Source: Candidatus Poribacteria bacterium
Lineage (GTDB): Bacteria; Poribacteria; WGA-4E; B28-G17
Length of the DNA: 5,818 nt
Reading direction: 5' to 3'
Assembly: GCA_003645735.1 (NCBI GenBank)
Contig: QNBQ01000134.1
Coordinates: 1-5,818, forward strand
Under the pieces are notes generated by a model. It had not been told where the DNA came from. It searched no databases and was given only the letters and a program-made list of their open reading frames with translations. The translations under genes were made by a program, and so were the position numbers. How positions within the stretch are numbered: position 1 is the first letter of the stretch; the number at the start of each line of letters is the position of its first letter. This document shows positions 1-5,314 of this stretch, in pieces.

Positions 1-459
1 CTTGACGTATTCGGCCAGCGACTCGCGGACAGAGGGGTTGGACAGCTCCTTGGCCGGTTTGACGAGCAGGAAGGGCGCGTTGAGCATCCTCACGTCCTTG
101 GAGTTGACCGTCCTGACGCCCGAGCTGGGGTCGACGTTCACCTTGGTCGTCCGGCTCAACAGGTTGGCCAGGTTTTTGAGGGCGTAGTTCGCCTGATCGA
201 GCCTTCTGCCGAGCGAGGGCAGCGACAGGATGGCCAGCGTGCAGCTCCCTGATATCTCGCCCGTAGACTTGTCGTTCTCGATGTAGCTCTTTCCGACCTG
301 AACCTGCTCGGCGGGCTTAGCGGCCTCGGGCTTCTGAGGCGGAGCGGGCTTCTCCTGCGCGGCTCTCCCCGGCCCTTGAGCGGTCGGGGCAGCGCACCCG
401 ACGATGAGGGCCGCCGAGAGCAGCCCGATGAGGACGAGAACAACCTTACCCCTCACCAC
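1..459 (-). CDS. DUF4159-like lipoprotein, N-terminal part (runs off the window)
   Basis: 153 codons are open from a GTG at 459-457 to the window edge, so the C-terminus is missing. Residues 5-21 form a hydrophobic signal followed by the lipobox I-V-G-C with Cys22, so the protein should be lipid-anchored. Residues 23-50 are a Pro/Ala/Lys/Gln-rich linker. From about residue 65 the sequence (LAILSLPSLG, then NYALKNLANLL, NAPFLLVKPA, SLAEYVK) resembles the start of DUF4159 domains, where a helix pair is followed by a 'yPFLy' strand and a helix leading to GGFL; that last motif would lie just outside the window. The molecular function of DUF4159 proteins is not established. The start is set by GGAGG seven bases upstream; a second GTG at 456 is a less well spaced alternative. 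The gene has its own promoter, divergent from the ferritin operon. The lipoprotein call is firm; the domain call rests on remembered family pattern. Confidence 0.78.
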   Translation of the reverse strand, partial: MVRGKVVLVLIGLLSAALIVGCAAPTAQGPGRAAQEKPAPPQKPEAAKPAEQVQVGKSYIENDKSTGEISGSCTLAILSLPSLGRRLDQANYALKNLANLLSRTTKVNVDPSSGVRTVNSKDVRMLNAPFLLVKPAKELSNPSVRESLAEYVK

Positions 460-466
460 GCCTCGA

Positions 467-471
467 CCTCC
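467..471 (-). promoter_or_regulatory. Shine-Dalgarno site setting the GTG start of the lipoprotein
   Basis: GGAGG on the minus strand lies 7 nt before the GTG at 459. This favours that GTG over the adjacent in-frame GTG at 456 (10 nt spacing). There is no ATG nearby in frame. Confidence 0.75.
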
Positions 472-498
472 AAAAGGGATGTCCTTCGAGTCGAGGAT

Positions 499-528
499 AC
501 TATACCACCCGGGGGAAGGTTAAGTCAA
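499..528 (-). promoter_or_regulatory. Sigma70-type promoter for the lipoprotein gene
   Basis: On the minus strand a -35 TTGACT (528-523) and a -10 TATAGT (504-499) are separated by 18 nt. Transcription would start near 492, giving a leader of about 33 nt that contains the Shine-Dalgarno site at 467-471. Confidence 0.75.
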
Positions 529-563
529 GGAGCCGATCACCGACCTCATCCAACTCTCCCCCT

Positions 564-584
564 CTTCCCGTCTCCGGCGGGAAG
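564..584. promoter_or_regulatory. Perfect 7-bp inverted repeat between divergent promoters, possible operator
   Basis: CTTCCCG (564-570) and CGGGAAG (578-584) are exact inverted repeats with a 7-nt spacer. The site lies between the two divergent promoters, about 15 nt upstream of the ferritin -35, where a DNA-binding regulator could act on either gene. It follows no gene end, so a terminator is unlikely. No match to a known Fur or PerR box is visible. That it is a binding site is inference. Confidence 0.35.
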
Positions 585-598
585 TATATCAAGCGCCT

Positions 599-627
599 TT
601 GACTTCCGATTCCCCCCGGTGTAGAAT
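599..627 (+). promoter_or_regulatory. Sigma70-type promoter for the ferritin operon
   Basis: A -35 TTGACT (599-604) and a -10 TAGAAT (622-627) are separated by exactly 17 nt. Transcription would start near 634, leaving a leader of about 33 nt. An inverted repeat AAAGCC (629-634) / GGCTTT (649-654) flanks the start point. It could be an operator, but it is short and AT-biased, so I give it little weight. Confidence 0.78.
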
Positions 628-655
628 TAAAGCCGGATCTGAAATTTGGGCTTTC

Positions 656-660
656 GGAGG
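656..660 (+). promoter_or_regulatory. Shine-Dalgarno site setting the GTG start of the ferritin gene
   Basis: GGAGG ends 6 nt before the GTG at 667. This makes GTG 667 the start, rather than the in-frame TTG at 646, which lies upstream of the site and has no ribosome binding sequence of its own. Confidence 0.8.
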
Positions 661-666
661 TGTGTC

Positions 667-975
667 GTGCCGGAATTTGGGACGCCTTTCTCGGGTATGA
701 CGGTCGACAGGAAGCTGACCCGTCAGGAGCTTATAAGGGCCATAAGGTTTCTGGTGGCCGCCGAATACGAGGCGGTTCAGCTTTACACCCAGCTCGCCGA
801 GTCGATCGACGACGAGGCGGCCAAGGAGGTTCTGCTCGATATCGCCGACGAGGAGAGGGTTCACGCCGGGGAGTTCCTCAGGCTGCTCAAATACCTTGCG
901 CCCGATGAGGAGAAGTTCTACGAGGAGGGCGCCAAGGAGGTCGAGGAGATTCTCAGACGGCATGGGGAGGGGTGA
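667..975 (+). CDS. Two-helix ferritin-like iron protein, encapsulated-ferritin (EncFtn) type
   Basis: The 102-residue protein has the size of the EncFtn family: short two-helix chains that dimerise to form a ferroxidase site and assemble into rings, oxidising Fe(II). Helix 1 spans about residues 18-46 and carries Glu33, Glu35 and Tyr40 (AAEYEAVQLY). Helix 2 spans about 49-78 and carries Glu63-x-x-His66 (DEERVHAGEF). From memory, Rhodospirillum rubrum EncFtn uses Glu32, Glu62 and His65, so the 30-residue and 3-residue spacings agree exactly. A third short helix (81-98) ends the protein. The N-terminus (MPEFGTPFSG) resembles ferritin-like proteins of thermophiles annotated as rubrerythrin family, but there is no rubredoxin domain. 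No encapsulin targeting tail (a short hydrophobic peptide after a flexible linker) is visible and no encapsulin gene lies in the window. The gene is first in an operon and overlaps the next gene by 14 nt. Family call strong; encapsulation is open. Confidence 0.88.
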   Translation: MPEFGTPFSGMTVDRKLTRQELIRAIRFLVAAEYEAVQLYTQLAESIDDEAAKEVLLDIADEERVHAGEFLRLLKYLAPDEEKFYEEGAKEVEEILRRHGEG

Positions 976-1189
976 GCCTCCCGCCGTCTACGAGGCCAAA
1001 TACGGGGACGGCACGATAATCTTCAACTCGGTTCTCGTCGGGGAGACCCTCTCGAAGGTGGAGCTTAAGGAGGCGATCGAGATAGGCCAGAACTTCGTTT
1101 ATTACGCCAAGATCCTCAAAGAGGCTATGGGGATGACCCCTCGCGCGAAGCTGGCCGTCCTCTGGGGCGAGGTGAAGGCCGGGAGGTGA
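962..1189 (+). CDS. Small unknown protein overlapping the ferritin gene
   Basis: I do not recognise this 75-residue protein. It starts at an ATG inside the last codons of the ferritin gene, overlapping it by 14 nt in another frame, which suggests translational coupling; its own Shine-Dalgarno site is weak (GAGGAG about 13 nt upstream). An upstream in-frame ATG at 896 would add an Arg-rich stretch read through the ferritin coding sequence and is unlikely. Residues 10-27 look like beta strands (VYEAKYGDG, then IIFNSVLVG), residues 30-57 like an amphipathic helix (VELKEAIEIGQNFVYYAKIL), and 60-75 form a basic tail. It has no Cys, His or obvious metal site, no signal peptide and no membrane segment. 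The balanced composition and tight coupling argue that it is real and acts with the ferritin. It is far too short to be an encapsulin shell protein. Confidence 0.7.
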   Translation: MGRGEPPAVYEAKYGDGTIIFNSVLVGETLSKVELKEAIEIGQNFVYYAKILKEAMGMTPRAKLAVLWGEVKAGR

Positions 1190-1231
1190 TAGATGCCGCC
1201 CATCCGATCGCCGGGGATCACCTGGAACGGA

Positions 1232-2440
1232 TCAACCTTGGCCGTCCCCACCGAGGGCGCGATTCGATCCCCGATCAGGGAGAGCTTCGATCCGCCTTTT
1301 GGGCAGGATGACGTGGAACTCGAAGCCTCTCTCGTAAAACTCCGGCTCCCTGCCGACCCGCTCCCTCATGAGCCTTATCATCCTCACGATCCCCGTCCCG
1401 ATCTGCCCCATGAAGCCCCTCTTCGTCAGAAACGAGACTATAACGGGGTTCCTCTCGACGTGAATGCCGTATCTTATGTTCTCAACCGTGACGGTGTTCG
1501 GGAGCCCTCCGGGGCTTCTCACCTCGACCCTGTCGTCGAAGATGAAGACCCTTATGTGTGAGCGGATGGAGTAGTCTCTATGCGCCACCGCGTTCACAAC
1601 CGCTTCCCTCAGCGCCTCTAAAGGGATCTCGTATATGTCCTCCCTCTTAAACCCCTCTATCCTGCCCGCCACCCTGATGTGGCTTTTGAGGACCCTCTCC
1701 GCCTCCTCCAGCTGTTCGAAGAGCGTCCCCGTTATCTCCTTCTGATCGAGCAGGCTTTCGGATATCTCCGTCCCCTCGAACCTCACGATGTGGATCTTCG
1801 CCCACGGCAGGTGTCTTTGGGGGTTCTCGCCGAAGAGGAGCAGCCCGGCGGTCGTGAGCAGCCCTTCAGCGGTCATCAGCTTCATGTTCATCAAGATCCG
1901 CTCCAGCTCGACGCCCTCCTCCTCGACCCTCCTCCCGAAAGCCTCCCTGAAGAAATTTCCGAAGTATCGGACGTCGATCTCCTGGGCTGACGTGCCGGGC
2001 ACGGGTATCTCATCGGGGTTCAAAGCCTTCGCCTCTTGGAATATCCTGAGCAGCTCCTCCCTGGTCGCCTGTCTCTTCCCCGAGGAGGTTCTGATGAAGA
2101 ACATCCCCCGCCTCGTCCGGTAGGGCCTCTGACCTCCCTTTGGGATATGCACGACGATGACGATCTTGTCGTCGATTTTAACCTTCTCCTGGAAACAGGT
2201 GACAGGGGGTTCGCAGTTGTTGAAGCTTATCTGATCTATCCTCTGCATCACGGCGTCCGGATCGCCGACGCCGAGGATCTCCCCCTCGTCGGAGACGCCG
2301 ATTATGAGCCTGCCGCCTTGAGCGTTGGCGAAGGCGACGAGGGAGGCGGCGATCTCCTCCGGATGCGTCCTCTCATCCTTGAACTCGGTGAAGGCGTCCT
2401 CGCCCTTCTCTATTATCTCGCGAAGTTCCCTGTCCCTCAA
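1232..2440 (-). CDS. AlbA_2 (Schlafen-type) domain ATP-binding protein, putative regulator
   Basis: The 402-residue protein has the layout of the 'AlbA_2 / divergent AAA_4' family, often labelled transcriptional regulator or RecG-like. The N-terminal AlbA_2 domain (about 10-130) shows TEFKDE (18-23), FANAQGG (37-43) and the strand LIIGVSDEG (45-53); in this family it is thought to bind nucleic acid. The C-terminal part (about 270-380) is a GHKL/histidine-kinase-type ATPase fold: EALREAVVNAVAHRDY with Glu279 and Asn283, then SPGGLP (309-314) and the glycine-rich GQIGTGI (345-351). The last 20 residues are low-complexity. It starts at TTG with GGAGG eight nt upstream, and a stop codon lies 15 codons before, so no other good start fits. 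It has its own consensus promoter, converges on the ferritin operon with a 42-nt gap, and has no toxin or nuclease partner here. Target and function are unknown. Confidence 0.9.
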   Translation of the reverse strand: MRDRELREIIEKGEDAFTEFKDERTHPEEIAASLVAFANAQGGRLIIGVSDEGEILGVGDPDAVMQRIDQISFNNCEPPVTCFQEKVKIDDKIVIVVHIPKGGQRPYRTRRGMFFIRTSSGKRQATREELLRIFQEAKALNPDEIPVPGTSAQEIDVRYFGNFFREAFGRRVEEEGVELERILMNMKLMTAEGLLTTAGLLLFGENPQRHLPWAKIHIVRFEGTEISESLLDQKEITGTLFEQLEEAERVLKSHIRVAGRIEGFKREDIYEIPLEALREAVVNAVAHRDYSIRSHIRVFIFDDRVEVRSPGGLPNTVTVENIRYGIHVERNPVIVSFLTKRGFMGQIGTGIVRMIRLMRERVGREPEFYERGFEFHVILPKRRIEALPDRGSNRALGGDGQG

Positions 2441-2448
2441 GCGCTCGA

Positions 2449-2453
2449 CCTCC
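2449..2453 (-). promoter_or_regulatory. Shine-Dalgarno site setting the TTG start of the AlbA_2 protein
   Basis: GGAGG on the minus strand lies 8 nt before the TTG at 2440. No ATG or GTG occurs in frame between the upstream stop (2483-2485) and this TTG, so the TTG start is well supported. Confidence 0.75.
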
Positions 2454-2481
2454 TCGAAGGATTGACCCGGGCGGCATCCGG

Positions 2482-2510
2482 ATTATAAGCTGTTCAAGAC
2501 GGGCTGTCAA
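2482..2510 (-). promoter_or_regulatory. Perfect-consensus sigma70 promoter for the AlbA_2 gene
   Basis: On the minus strand TTGACA (2510-2505) and TATAAT (2487-2482) are separated by exactly 17 nt, matching the ideal housekeeping promoter at every hexamer position. Transcription would start near 2475, about 35 nt before the TTG start. The -35 box overlaps the stop codon (2509-2507) of the broken gene upstream, which shows where that gene ends. Confidence 0.85.
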
Positions 2511-2882
2511 GCCTCGTATCCGCAATATTTGCACTTGCCGTTCACCACGTCGCTCTGAACCACATAGAACCTCAACCGCCTGATCAACATCTTGCCGATG
2601 CAGCGGCCCGTCAGGTGGAAGGTCCATAGGATGATCGGCGCCGTCAAGGCCCAGGCGATAAGCATCCTCCGCTTCTTCGGCTCGCTCCTCCGAAGGCTCC
2701 GCCAGGGCCCTTTTGATCTCCGAAAGATCCTCCAGGCCGGGGATGTAGGTCAGGGCCGCTTTCCCCGAGGGGAGGTTGACGGTCACGCCCTCGACGCCCT
2801 TAGGCCTCCCGATCGCCCTCCCCACCTTGGCAGCGCATCTCATCCACGATATCGGCACCGAAACCCGTTTGATCCCAGCCAT
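2507..2882 (-). pseudogene. Frameshifted HMA domain + membrane helix + Cys-rich tail
   Basis: Two frames must be joined. From ATG 2882 (GGTGAGG about 8 nt upstream) residues 1-62 form a heavy-metal-associated domain: SVPISWMRCAAKVGRAI, then GVEGVTVNLPSGKAAL and EIKRALAE. The usual CxxC copper site is CxxK here, so the second Cys is lost. Past about 2690 this frame turns into improbable sequence. The frame shifted by +1 continues sensibly: basic KKRR, a membrane helix (MLIAWALTAPIILWTF), then GRCIGKMLIRR and NGKCKYCGYEA, stopping at 2509-2507. HMA, basic linker and helix match the N-terminus of a Cu(+) P1B-type ATPase; the tail resembles the Cys-rich end of AmmeMemoRadiSam-type radical SAM enzymes. 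All transport and phosphorylation domains of an ATPase are absent. With the shift repaired the product would be about 124 residues. It may be a decayed fusion, a small metal-binding membrane protein with a mutation, or a sequencing error. It lies 44 nt after the sulfatase and has no promoter of its own that I can see. Confidence 0.62.
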
Positions 2883-2926
2883 CCCTTAAACCTCACCCTG
2901 AGGTGTCGGGGATACACTGAACCCCC

Positions 2927-4711
2927 TCACCCGACCTTTCTGACGTAGACGTAATACGCACCTATCGACCTCCCCTCCCCATAGATCAGGAAGGTCTGGA
3001 GACGGGTTACGCCGGCGCGCAGGGCGAGCCTGAACGTCACACATTTGCTTCCCGGCTCGACCGGTTTCGATTCCTCTAAATCCCCTATCCTTATCCTCGC
3101 CTCCTTGAAATCGAAAGCCCTCCCGCCAGGAACCGCCCCGTCCAGCGGCACGTCCGCCTCCTTAGGCCACCTCCTCAGCTCGAACTCGTAAACCCCGTCC
3201 GACTCAAACCTCACCACCCAATACCCGTTGCACTCAAGCCCTCTCCTTATCAGCCCCTGGTTCCAGGGGCAGGCCTCTCCGTGCCAGTCATGAGCCGTCA
3301 AAGCGCTTTCAGGCTCGCGCGACGACCCCAAGACGATCGGAGGCCCCTGGTCGAACGTCTTCGAGATCGAATCCCACCACCTCTCATACTCGTCCCTCAG
3401 CCAGCTCACCACCTCCGGATGCTCCTTGGAAACGTCCCTCCTCTGGCCCGGATCGACCCTCATATCGTAAAGCTCCTCGCCGTTTATCAGCCTCCACCTC
3501 TGGGTCATGACGGCGCATTTCCTCCACTTGATCGGGTTTTCGACCCGCTGGGAGTCGACGATTATGACCCTGTCGGGCCACGCCTCGGCCTCCCCGGTCA
3601 GCAGCGGCTTGAGGCTGATCCCGTCGAACTCGACCCCCTCCGGGGCCTTCAGGCCGCAGAGGTCTATCAACGTGGGCAACACGTCGATACCGGCCGCCAG
3701 CTTATCGATATCCCTCCCCTTGTCCAGGCCGCCGCCGGGCCAGCGCAGGAAGAAGGGCACCCTGTGGCCCCCCTCATACTCCGACCCCTTCTTGCCGCGC
3801 ATCCCCGCGTTGTAGCCGTCCACGACGAACCCATCCTTGTCCAGACGGCACCCCTCCGACGTGCCGTTGTCGGTGGTGAAGATCAGGATCGTGTCCCGAT
3901 CGATCCCCAGCCCCTCGAGCTTCGCCCTCAGCCTGCCGACGTTCTCGTCGATGTTCGTTATCATCCCCCAAAACCTCGCCCTCGGCTCAGGGACCTTCCC
4001 TCTGTAGAGATCCGCGTAGCGGTCGGGGACGTTGTAGGGCCCGTGGGGGGCGTTGGTGGCGATATAGCAGAAGAAGGGCTGGGACTTTTTGGCGCACTCC
4101 TCGATGAACTTCATCGCCTCCCCGAACCAGACGTCGGTGCAGTATCCCTCGAACTTCTCGGGCTTCCCGTTGCGGAAGTAGGTGTCGTCGAAATAGTCAT
4201 TGCCCCAGTAATCCGGTGTCTGCCCCACCCCTCCGCCTTTATGTATCAAAACCTCCTCGAACCCCCTGTCCTGCGGCCTGAAGGGGTAGTTATCGCCGAG
4301 GTGCCACTTCCCGAAGATCGCCGTCCGATACCCGTTCTCCCTGAAGACGTCGGCCATCGTGACCAACCCCTCCCTCAGGAGCGACCTGCCGGCTATCGTG
4401 TGCCAGACGCCCGTTTTGTTGTTATAAAGCCCGGTCATCAGCCCGGCCCTGGTGGGCGAGCAGGTGGGGGCGACGTGGAAGTTGGTGAACCTGACGCTCT
4501 CGGCGTAGAGCCTGTCGAGGTTCGGCGTCCTGATTATTGGGTTACCGTGACAGGCCAGATCGCCGTATCCCTGATCGTCGGTGATGATCAATATGACGTT
4601 CGGCTTTTTCGGCTTTCCAGACATGGCTTTACCTCCCCTTCCCATGTATGTCAGGGCGAGGGGGCAGATCGATGAGATTTTGAGAAACTCCCGACGCGAT
4701 ATCCTCCTCAC
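2927..4711 (-). CDS. Tat-exported sulfatase (arylsulfatase-type, formylglycine-dependent)
   Basis: This 594-residue protein should hydrolyse sulfate esters, probably on carbohydrates, outside the cytoplasm. A Tat signal (RRISRREFLKIS, then PLALTYMG) opens it. The S1 sulfatase core runs from about 37 to 445: metal-binding Asp45-Asp46 (TDDQGYGD), the formylglycine motif Cys84-S-P-T-R88, GKWHLG (Lys135, His137), APHGPY (His223), TTDNG (Asp281, Asn282) and KGSEYEGGHRVPF (Lys308). Cys84 must be oxidised by a formylglycine-generating enzyme, not seen here. Residues about 460-594 form an extra domain with NQGLIRRG, an ELRRWP motif and a GAYYVYV end, as in many arylsulfatases of Planctomycetes and relatives. 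The start is GTG 4711, with GGGGTGG six nt upstream; later Met codons would cut the Tat signal. It has its own promoter at 4751-4779. All key residues are present; the exact substrate cannot be read from sequence. Confidence 0.95.
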   Translation of the reverse strand: MRRISRREFLKISSICPLALTYMGRGGKAMSGKPKKPNVILIITDDQGYGDLACHGNPIIRTPNLDRLYAESVRFTNFHVAPTCSPTRAGLMTGLYNNKTGVWHTIAGRSLLREGLVTMADVFRENGYRTAIFGKWHLGDNYPFRPQDRGFEEVLIHKGGGVGQTPDYWGNDYFDDTYFRNGKPEKFEGYCTDVWFGEAMKFIEECAKKSQPFFCYIATNAPHGPYNVPDRYADLYRGKVPEPRARFWGMITNIDENVGRLRAKLEGLGIDRDTILIFTTDNGTSEGCRLDKDGFVVDGYNAGMRGKKGSEYEGGHRVPFFLRWPGGGLDKGRDIDKLAAGIDVLPTLIDLCGLKAPEGVEFDGISLKPLLTGEAEAWPDRVIIVDSQRVENPIKWRKCAVMTQRWRLINGEELYDMRVDPGQRRDVSKEHPEVVSWLRDEYERWWDSISKTFDQGPPIVLGSSREPESALTAHDWHGEACPWNQGLIRRGLECNGYWVVRFESDGVYEFELRRWPKEADVPLDGAVPGGRAFDFKEARIRIGDLEESKPVEPGSKCVTFRLALRAGVTRLQTFLIYGEGRSIGAYYVYVRKVG

Positions 4712-4725
4712 CTAGATCCACCCCT

Positions 4726-4739
4726 GGGATTCGAATCCC
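4726..4739. promoter_or_regulatory. 14-bp perfect palindrome in the sulfatase leader
   Basis: GGGATTCGAATCCC reads identically on both strands. It lies about 5-18 nt after the expected transcription start and one base before the GGGGTGG ribosome site. As DNA it could be a repressor operator. As RNA it could fold into a 5-bp hairpin (GGGAU/AUCCC with a UCGA loop) that affects translation or stability. No function is shown by the sequence. Confidence 0.4.
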
Positions 4740-4750
4740 GAGCTAAGCTC

Positions 4751-4779
4751 ATTTTATCCCCCCGCGAGCCGGGTGTCAA
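4751..4779 (-). promoter_or_regulatory. Sigma70-type promoter for the sulfatase gene
   Basis: On the minus strand TTGACA (4779-4774) and TAAAAT (4756-4751) are separated by 17 nt. Transcription should start near 4744, giving a leader of about 33 nt. The rest of the 186-nt gap (to 4897) holds no clear gene; see the finding on its coding-like frame. Confidence 0.8.
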
Positions 4780-4897
4780 CGGTTTGTCTCCGTCGCCCTG
4801 AGCTGCCGTTCGGCTCTCCTCCGCCTGCTCATGAAGATCGGCTTAGCGATGTCATCGGGAAATCTCCTGTGGGAGGGGATGGGTAATTTTAACCGGC

Positions 4898-5293
4898 TCA
4901 GGGCCGCCCGGTCAAACGCCTCACCCTCTCGAACCCCTCCTTTGCCCTCTCGCCTATCGACCTCAGCTCCTCATCGCCGCTTCCGGCGAAGACCCTCAAA
5001 CAGGCGTATATCCTGAGCGCCTTCCTCAGCTCGCCCCTCCTCTCGTATATCCCCGCGATCCTCAGGGAGAGATCCGATAAGGGCAGGTGCGGGAGCGACT
5101 CATACGCCTCTATCGCCTCATCGATCCTCCCCTCGTTTAGCAGCCGCTCGACCTCCGACGCCTTGTAGCTCGGCCTCCCCGGGGGCTTCGGAACGTTGAA
5201 GGCTGTAAGCCACACGTAAAGCGAGCTGACGGCCCACCCCAAAAACCCTATCGCCGCGATGATCACGAAAACCCTCCAGAACCTTCTGGACAT
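4898..5293 (-). CDS. Small membrane-anchored TPR-like protein
   Basis: This 131-residue protein has a basic N-terminus (MSRRFWR), one hydrophobic segment at about 8-30 (VFVIIAAIGFLGWAVSSLYVWL), a Pro-rich spacer (PKPPGRP) and a soluble helical domain. The latter holds at least one tetratricopeptide-like helix pair: VERLLNEGRIDEAIEAYESL (48-67), then LSLRIAGIYERRGELRKALRIYACL (75-99), with TPR-type Gly, Ala and Tyr spacing. The domain probably faces outwards on a single anchor and binds a protein partner, which cannot be named. The start is the ATG at 5293, with GGAGG seven nt upstream; a longer frame running upstream passes through the hairpin and the deacetylase gene and is not coding. It lies 77 nt after the PIG-L gene with little room for a promoter, so co-transcription is likely. 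Function unknown. Confidence 0.82.
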   Translation of the reverse strand: MSRRFWRVFVIIAAIGFLGWAVSSLYVWLTAFNVPKPPGRPSYKASEVERLLNEGRIDEAIEAYESLPHLPLSDLSLRIAGIYERRGELRKALRIYACLRVFAGSGDEELRSIGERAKEGFERVRRLTGRP

Positions 5294-5300
5294 CCGATCG

Positions 5301-5305
5301 CCTCC
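5301..5305 (-). promoter_or_regulatory. Shine-Dalgarno site setting the ATG start of the TPR-like protein
   Basis: GGAGG on the minus strand lies 7 nt before the ATG at 5293. It fixes the start at the membrane segment and excludes the 78 extra codons open upstream in the same frame. Confidence 0.8.
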
Positions 5306-5314
5306 GTAACGAAA

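Noticed and set aside
103..118. 16-nt exact repeat shared with 5473-5488 (GTTGACCGTCCTGACG)
   Set aside because: Both copies encode V-R-T-V-N in frame on the minus strand of unrelated genes using the same codons. Flanks do not match, so it is chance convergence, not an attachment site or repeat element.
156..443. 95-codon frame on the minus strand overlapping the lipoprotein gene
   Set aside because: It is Ser/Arg/Pro-rich with no features, while the frame starting at GTG 459 has a ribosome site, signal peptide, lipobox and a recognisable domain.
2670..2710. Programmed ribosomal frameshift joining the HMA and membrane-helix frames
   Set aside because: No slippery heptamer, no in-frame stop at the junction and no clear downstream pseudoknot are visible. 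A mutation or sequence error is simpler.
3253..3270. Strong inverted repeat GCCCCTGG-TT-CCAGGGGC
   Set aside because: It lies inside the sulfatase and is explained by codons for the conserved CPWNQG stretch. It is not near a gene end, so a terminator is not supported.
3281..4675. Long open reading frame of 464 codons on the plus strand, antisense to the sulfatase
   Set aside because: Its translation is dominated by Pro, Arg, Val and Leu with no motif, while the opposite strand has every sulfatase active-site residue. It is a by-product of codon bias in GC-rich DNA.
4726..4739. Possible tRNA T-arm, because of the TTCGAAT core
   Set aside because: The flanking bases do not form a 5-bp T-stem around a 7-nt loop on either strand, and no anticodon arm, D-arm or acceptor stem is nearby.
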